Positions 58,274 through 64,000 of a DNA stretch of 64,000 nt are shown here, one piece after another. This stretch comes from Cycas panzhihuaensis (Eukaryota > Cycadophyta). The stretch covers positions 248,999,741 through 249,063,740 of the forward strand of contig CM041465.1 in the NCBI GenBank assembly GCA_023213395.1. The letters are read 5' to 3'. Below the pieces are notes generated by a model, which saw only the letters and a list, made by a program, of their open reading frames with translations, ran no database searches and had not been told where the DNA came from. Numbering within the stretch: the first letter of the stretch is position 1; each line of letters starts with the position of its first letter. The translations under genes and the position numbers were made by a program.

Positions 58274-58800
58274 TGTCGAGAATGGCGACAGTTAGCCTAC
58301 AACCCTTAGGATCTAATGGAGAGGAAAATCTGCTACAATATAAAGATGATTAGCATTTAGCTATGCAATAATGAAGATGAGCACATAAGCAAGCATTAGG
58401 CACAATAATTGCAAGCATCAGAAGGACACAAATATGGAGGAGAAGGAATTGATCTTACTCCAAATAAATAACAATAACTTAGACTGACACGACTAGCAAC
58501 ATAGCAATACAACACTCTCTCATACACAATACATAAGGATTGGTCTCAATATATAGAGACCTTGAAGCACTACAGGCTAGCTAGTCGCATGCAGGACATG
58601 TGTCCCCTTAAGCTCTTTTGTGAGCACAAGTGCATGAGGGTATATTAACCTTCAAGTTACAACATTGTGCAACTAGAAAGAATGTCGGTGCATACTTTAT
58701 CACATTAAATGAGAAGTCACCCTAACATTAAACTACATAAAGTACATCAATAGTACATTATAAAGTACATCACTTAACATTTAAACATAATACTTTAACA
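58274..58800 (-). repeat. TE4 5' LTR
   Basis: Starts tgtcgagaatggcg and ends ctttaaca. It is 24 bp shorter than its partner, mainly through loss of one stretch present at about 14611-14633 in the partner. The primer-binding site complement on its left (ctctattacca) has drifted from ctctgatacca. Confidence 0.9.
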
Positions 58801-58812
58801 TGACTCTCAACA

Positions 58813-59849
58813 GGCAATGTGCTCCTCTGAGTTTTGATAGACATCACAACCTCTCATAACCTATTATCAACTCAATTATTATGTTTGCTTGGCTTTAACT
58901 AACATCCAGTCATTTCACAAAATAACCACAATCTCTTATCAACATTTCTACATTCAAACCCTCGTGGACAATCTCCACTCTTGACTATTCCATGAAGCCA
59001 CATCTACAATGGCTCAATCACAACATCAAATCTACTTTCCTTTCCTCTACTTTCGCTTAACTTTCACAAGGAATCCCATAACATGCACACTAGTGATGAC
59101 CTCTACATAATTCTTCACGGATCTGCCAGCATTTGGCTTTTCTATTCTTCAACAAACATGCTTGAATGTTCCAAGGCTTCAAGAATTCTTCTTCATCACT
59201 TACTTTTGCTACTCCACCTACATTCAGCATCTCCAGCGTTCAAATTAATTGAACTGCCATGAACCCAACAATAGTCTACCTCGTGGGCATCTTTGAGTCT
59301 GCTTTATGGGCTCCATTCAACCATCAACTACCCACAAATCATTGCCATCGAAGGGTGATCTAGCTTGCATCCAAGAACTTCACACACAAACCAACAACAC
59401 TCACTTCCAAACTAACGTGGGGTACACGTCATTAATAGCAGCTCGTGATGAACTCATTATGCCTATATCAACCATCATTGCACCATGTGAGACTCAATCC
59501 AATCATTTGTCCTATATTCCCCAACAAAAGAATATTAACTATAATTGAGATAGTGGATTCACCATTAAAATCCCTACATGTTAATTAAAATCCCCACATT
59601 CATAAACGCAAACCACTAAAACAATCTCACTGTAAATTCAAGATCCCAACTTCACAAACCACCCAATCCATGCTTTATCACATCCAGCATATCTTTTGCA
59701 ACTACCTTCTGATAAAATCCATCAAGCAAACATAATTAATTAATCTGTAAGATACTCTCATGCTAGATTTCTCCAACACAACTCTAATAGACTGAAACAT
59801 GCACTTCTAATAGCCTCTCAAGTATCAGACCATGAAGTTCTGATGCAAA
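58813..59849 (-). other. TE11 leader; no gene seen
   Basis: Read on the minus strand this begins after a degraded primer-binding site (59849-59837, against TGGTATCAGAGC). The plus-strand open frame 59306-59548 has no family resemblance that I can see and is not supported. Confidence 0.4.
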
Positions 59850-60161
59850 TGTTAGAAAATAAAATCATGTTACGATGTAAAATGTTAGAAATAAAAACAT
59901 GTTCAAATATCACGATAAGAAATTACATAAGTGCTTAGATATCATACTAAGAATATTATCCCAAAATCTAAGAAACCATGATAAAAAAGATAAAATATGT
60001 ACCAATGTAGAATACAAACAAAGTGGGAAACAATGATTGATCTTCATCTATTGCATTAGACAAAGTACATATTTATAGATATAGTCTATCTCATAGAGCT
60101 ATAATGATATTGTTAGAGTGTAATGTTTTATCTAGGTACAAAAAGGGGTAATGTTGGAACA
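59850..60161 (-). repeat. TE11 5' LTR
   Basis: Starts tgttagaaaataaaatcatg and ends atgttggaaca on the plus strand, giving TG...CA ends and 312 bp. A TATA box and a primer-binding site remnant (gttctgatgcaa) are in the right places. No partner LTR is in the window. Confidence 0.5.
60072..60077 (-). promoter_or_regulatory. TATA box in TE11 LTR
   Basis: The minus strand reads tatatctataaatatgtact. It lies about 85 bp inside the outer LTR end, plausible for a U3 promoter. Confidence 0.45.
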
Positions 60162-60902
60162 CCCTTAAATGCAACTTATGTCTAAGATGTTAACACTTGG
60201 CAGTGAGATATGGATCGGTTACAATTCAGTTTGTAACGGTCATCTTGCCTGTTTGAGAGAGGGATTTATATCTAGTGAAGGCAATGCCAAAGTAAGACAA
60301 GCACAGAAGCCAGCAAAGGGTCAAATTAAGAGTCAAGTTGATAGAAGGTCAGATCTGGAGGCGTTCTAAGGCATCGTGTGACCTGTGTACGGAACCGTAC
60401 AGTTGTATGGACAAGAAAAAACTTAGTGTCTCAGATTGAGACGAAAGTTCACCAGCAAGTAGATCTTGACATCCTCGTCACTTCTCTCTTCAAGGTCGAA
60501 GTCATCTGCAAACATCTGAGGGTAGTTTTGGACACTTTACCAGTCTACACGGGTTTGGAGGTACTTTCACATTTTTCCCTTGATTTTTCTTAGATTTTTG
60601 AATCAAATCTATTGTAAAATCTATGTATTAGTGCCTTGGAGACTTTGTGACTAGTATTGAAAGATTTTGTGGAGAATTTTTTAAGATTTGAGTCAGTTTG
60701 TGCAAAGCCCTAGCCATGCCCCTCTGTATTTTAGGCCAATTTTCTCACAATCTGTAAACTATTTTGCAAATCTAACCCCAGATCTGAAATCCTCTCTTCA
60801 TCCTCTTTCTTTTGAGGTACACTTCATCTCATTCAAATGCGGTCTCAATTTTGTCTGAAATCCTGCAGTGTCTGGTCTAGAACTGTCAAGTCTTGATCCT
60901 CT
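60162..60902. other. Unassigned stretch, possibly TE12 leader
   Basis: No gene is recognised. It holds the palindromic word gtacggaaccgtac at 60397-60410. Short open frames on the plus strand (60169-60369, 60378-60593) have no recognisable domain. Confidence 0.4.
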
Positions 60903-61138
60903 CAGATCCAATGGCTTCTTCGATCTAAGGAAAGTGAGACTGTAACAGAATTCACACATAAAGTTATTTCAATTAGAAATAATCTCTTCAGTGCAGGAGG
61001 CATGATTTCATAACAAGAGCTGGTGGAATTCGCAGCAACCAAGTTACCAAAATCTTTTGACATAAACATTAACACCATTACAAACAGTAACCAAATTGAT
61101 AAAATGACTCTTGATGAATTGACTGGGTTGTTATTAAG
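60903..61138 (+). pseudogene. TE12 copia gag fragment, cut by TE13
   Basis: A plus-strand frame lacking its start reads KESETVTEFTHKVISIRNNL, FSAGGMIS-stop-QELVEFAA, TKLPKSFDININTITN and DKMTLDELTGLLL. This is the UBN2 capsid of copia elements (compare the common LPKS.D and TLDEL blocks). One TAA interrupts it. The frame ends where the TE13 LTR begins at 61139, so TE13 inserted into it. Confidence 0.75.
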
Positions 61139-61501
61139 TGTTAACGTGGTCGTTAATTATTAAGCCACTTAATTCATGTTAATGTGGTTTAATTATGTGA
61201 AAGGGTGCGAAGCCAAAAGGTGCAACTTATTTGGAGAGTCACAACCCTAATCAAATGACACCTCTCTTGGGGAGTATAAATGCCTTGAGGCCTTGTATAT
61301 TCAATATCCAAGTATTCATTGTGCAATAATCAAGTGATCTATCAAGGATCCTCTTTATGGTGGGTTTTTTTCTGAAAGGGTTTCCCACGTAAATCCTATG
61401 TACTGTGCATCTGTTTTCTGTATTTCTGTTTCTTTGCTTGCTGTGTATGGTTAAAGATCCTGCGTAGGGAACATTTGTGTATGATTTCATGTTCCCAAAC
61501 A
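61139..61501 (+). repeat. TE13 5' LTR
   Basis: Starts tgttaacgtggtcgtt, exactly where the TE12 gag frame stops, and ends catgttcccaaaca next to the primer-binding site. It is 363 bp. Confidence 0.82.
61275..61280 (+). promoter_or_regulatory. TATA box in TE13 LTR
   Basis: ggagtataaatgccttgagg, about 137 bp into the LTR. It is the only TATAAA in the LTR and fits a U3 promoter. Confidence 0.6.
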
Positions 61502-61513
61502 TGGTATCAGAGC
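61502..61513 (+). other. TE13 primer-binding site (initiator Met tRNA type)
   Basis: tggtatcagagc directly abuts the LTR end, a perfect copy of the usual copia site. Confidence 0.92.
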
Positions 61514-63053
61514 CATAAGGTCCTGCACAGCTGAAGTTTGACGGTGAGTGGGGCGGTGAGATCATTGGTTGCAGGGTGAAGCCGTCTGACCCAAGACAAG
61601 TCTTGAGGGTCCATCAACCCCAGCATCGTGCAGAAGCAGGCACAGTATATTGGTAGTGGTTGAAGCAGTGAAAGTCATTATTCAACGAAACGTAAGGGTT
61701 ATTAGAGTCAAATTCAGGCGCGTAGACCACAATCATGGTTGGAGTTGGCTCGTTGGGGGCCATCCGAAGCTAGTTGAAGATCTGTTGCAAAGATTGATGC
61801 CTACAAAGCACGTTCTGATGGTGATTCGGCGACTTTAAGGACAGCCATTCATATACACAAGTAAGTTGGTCATTTCCCACTCAAAACACAATAAAATTCA
61901 AAAAAAGGGGAGTTGTCTCTGGTGTCGCCTTCCTTCAGTCTGTATAAGGGAGAGATTGGAGCCTTTTTCAGACTGTTTTCAGCCCTCTACACAGAGATTA
62001 GGTGAAGTATCTAGCAGTATAAAGCATCCTCCAATGTATTTTTGAGTTGTAGTGCTTTGTATGTGGAATTGTGACCCCTCTCCTTGGGTGAAAACACCTT
62101 TTTGAGCCCATATCTACGTACTGGAAGTTAGCAGTGCTATTTGGGAGACTTGTGAGCATTGAATAAGCATCGTACAGCATTTTTGAGACTGTCTGGGCCA
62201 TGTAGAGGCGTTTTTGATCTGTTTAAGAACCGGCTGAGTGCTTTTCTATGGTGGCTGTGTGTCTTTGGAGATTGGCTGGGCGACTTTTTTCTGGGCTGGG
62301 CTCCTTCCTACATCAACCGAGTGTGGTTGGGCGCTTCTCTCTGTGGTTGGCCTCTTCCTGCAAGTGGCGGGACTGTATTTAGGCCGTGAAACAACCGTTC
62401 AAAGAGCCTGAAACCCTTGTTAACCAACCGCTGTCCGAGTTTGTATGTCAACAACCGCGTCTTCTCTCTCTATCCTGTGTGACTCTTCAATACGTTTTTT
62501 GTTGATTTGTTGCTAAGTTAAGACCTTAGCAATATCATAAATCTATTTTATTGTTGATTTAAAGCACGTGGAGCATGTTATAAGGGACGGTTGTTTACAA
62601 AAAGTCGCACTTTTGGGAATATGCCTTTTGGCATATTCCCCTCAATGTAAAAATATAAAAAGTGACCCTTTATACCATTGATACTTAGTCATATTTACCT
62701 AAGGTGAAGTACTTTAATAATATTTGAACCGTCCTTGAGCCGTTTTGAGTGGGGATCGAGGCGTTTTTTGTGATTTTCTGACTTGGAGACCATGCACCCT
62801 CACCTTGTGGAGCCGACCTTGTACCTTGAGCATCGTTTTTCTTGCTTTAATGCTATTTTTTGGTGCTATTTAAAGGCATTTATGGTCTATTTGGAGGAAG
62901 AAGCAGTCGGTGACCTGCATCTACGAGTACAATCGTTGTTTCTTTAAGCCTCCAGAGATCGCTCTTGGACTAAAGAAGGACACAAGGGTGCATTTACATC
63001 ATGTCACGTTAAATACGGTGTCATGTGATTCATATTGTAGCCCATTGTTCGAG
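61514..63053 (+). other. TE13 leader with a strong hairpin
   Basis: About 1.5 kb of leader with no supported gene. It contains a perfect inverted repeat at 62615-62640 (gggaatatgcc, tttt, ggcatattccc). Confidence 0.7.
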
Positions 63054-63878
63054 ATGGAGAAGCTCATGCCTAAGGTTATCTTTAACAGTAATAATTTTAG
63101 CGAACGGAAGGCTAATATGGAGCTTATATTGATGGTGAACCAACTCTGGGGAATCACCAAGGCGAAGCTTGTTTCAGTTCCACTTGACCATAAGGAGCGT
63201 ATCAAACTTGAAGAGAAGTAGTTTATGGCCATTGGATTACTAAACCTCTCACTGGCGCCGGACCATAGAGCACTAGTTCACAATCTGGATGACCGAGCTG
63301 AGATTTGGACAAAGTTGTGTGATACTTTTGAGAAGAAGAAGAAGACAAATAGGCGTCTTGCACTAATGTTGGAACTACTGAATTCAAAAGTTAAAGATGA
63401 GAAGAATACCACCTCCTATCTGAATAAAATAACCGACTTGAGGAACAAGCTAGAAGAACTGAAATAGAACTCGATCGATGATGCGCTTTTGTTTGCCATA
63501 ATCATGTCGTAGTTGCCAACTGCGTTTGCCACATTCCAAACCATTTATGGTATAGACGAAGTGATGGAAGCAGAAACTTCCGACGGGCTCAAAAACGTAA
63601 TTCTAGCAGAGGATGCCAAGCTAAAATATCATGGATTGCTTGGAGGTTCTGATTCAAGTTAGGTCTTAGTCATGAAAACTCAGAGGAAGGAGGCCCCTAA
63701 GGAGGAGAAGTTCACACAGCGGTCAGGAGAAAACTCTTGAGACAAGAAGAAGTTTAATGGAAAGTGCAATTACTGCAAGAAGGATGGTCATCACAACAAG
63801 AATTGTTGGTTCAAGCATCGTGACAACCGCAAAGGTGACCAAGATGATAAAGGAAAGAGTGTTGTTGTTCATTGTGTC
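63054..63878 (+). pseudogene. TE13 gag (UBN2 capsid and CCHC knuckle), six stops but no frameshift
   Basis: Starts at the ATG at 63054 (MEKLMPKVIFNSNNFSERKA). The capsid continues IGLLNLSLAPDHRALVHNLD, EIWTKLCDTFEKKKKTNRRL and NKITDLRNKLEELK. The knuckle CNYCKKDGHHNKNC is at 63765-63806. Stops are at 63219 (TAG), 63465 (TAG), 63510 (TAG), 63660 (TAG), 63738 (TGA) and 63879 (TGA), first base given. All are in the gag frame, and each needs one C-to-T change from CAG or CGA. No indel is present. Confidence 0.88.
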
Positions 63879-64000
63879 TGAGCGCAGACCTTGTCAACCA
63901 AGTCAGATCGGAGAGACTATTGGGTGCTGGATTCTGGAGTACAGAAGCACATCTCTTACCCAAGGCGGAACTTTGATACATTGAATGCAAATCAAAGTGG
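63879..64000 (+). pseudogene. TE13 protease start, cut by window edge
   Basis: In the gag frame: DYWVLDSGVQKHISYPRRNF (about 63917-63975) with the DSG active site. The window ends 25 bases later. Confidence 0.8.

Larger units (their letters stand above)
14312..58800 (-). mobile_element. TE4: Ty1/copia element expanded to 44.5 kb by nested insertions
   Basis: The LTRs at 14312-14862 and 58274-58800 are homologous (about 85% by eye) and in direct orientation. The 5-bp duplications match exactly: tgact at 14307-14311 and 58801-58805. The polypurine tract complement (cccccc after 14862) is on the inner side of the left LTR. A degraded primer-binding site (58260-58271) is on the inner side of the right LTR. 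This fits one minus-strand element. Its own sequence survives in four pieces: 14863-16376, 23568-24321, 38407-38974 and 57106-58273. TE5, TE6 and TE8 fill the gaps. Confidence 0.88.
61139..64000 (+). mobile_element. TE13: Ty1/copia retrotransposon, 5' part, truncated by window edge
   Basis: Order on the plus strand is LTR (61139-61501), primer-binding site TGGTATCAGAGC (61502-61513), leader, gag and protease start. The outer flank ttaag (61134-61138) should be repeated after the 3' LTR outside the window. The gag-protease frame is unshifted over about 950 bp but holds six stops. Confidence 0.9.

Noticed and set aside
59306-59548. Open frame of 80 codons in the unassigned right region
   Set aside because: No family resemblance, no conserved motif, and it is antisense to the inferred TE11 leader.

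Overview
The window is repeat DNA from a large seed-plant genome. I infer a big, retrotransposon-rich genome such as a gymnosperm's, but the sequence does not fix the species. I found no intact host gene, tRNA, rRNA or CRISPR array. Almost every base can be assigned to an LTR retrotransposon, a remnant of one, or the untranslated leader of one. Elements are named TE1-TE13 here. TE1, TE2, TE4-TE11 lie on the minus strand; TE3, TE12 and TE13 lie on the plus strand.

Layout. TE1 (1-2438) is the 5' end of a minus-strand Ty1/copia element running off the left edge. It is followed by the leader of an older copia element, TE2, which is split by a complete plus-strand Ty3/gypsy element, TE3 (3188-13548, 5-bp target duplication GCAAT). 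The TE2 LTR (13898-14311) is then split, 7 bp from its outer end, by TE4. TE4 is a copia element now 44.5 kb long (14312-58800, duplication TGACT) because other elements inserted into it. Inside TE4 are TE5 (copia, 16377-23562, ATGAA), TE6 (gypsy, 24322-38406, left end lost in a deletion) and TE8 (copia, 38975-57100, GTTAG). Inside TE6 sits TE7 (32297-36686). Inside TE8 sit TE9 (non-autonomous, 45459-48759) and TE10 (copia, 48847-56628, AAGTG). To the right lie an old LTR with part of its leader (TE11), a fragment of a plus-strand copia gag (TE12), and the 5' part of a plus-strand copia element, TE13, which runs off the right edge.

The most interesting object is TE7. It is a 4.4-kb element with its own LTRs, primer-binding site and polypurine tract but no gag or pol. 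Its interior carries pieces of two unrelated host genes in the sense orientation: a Deg7-type (protease Do-like 7) PDZ/C-terminal region, and an FG-repeat nucleoporin region with the NUP98 signature. No intron is visible in either piece. I read this as retrotransposon-mediated capture of two host mRNAs into one chimeric element, now decayed.

How the parts work. The autonomous copia copies have the order gag (CCHC knuckle), protease, integrase, reverse transcriptase, RNase H, primed from an initiator-Met-type site (TGGTATCAGAGC). The gypsy copies have the order gag (several CCHC knuckles), protease, RT, RNase H, integrase, followed by a conserved extra ORF. None of the copies looks able to make a full polyprotein. 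In TE5 and TE13 the damage is mostly in-frame stops that each need only one C-to-T change, as expected of methylated DNA. In TE3 it is mostly small indels, some of which may be assembly error.
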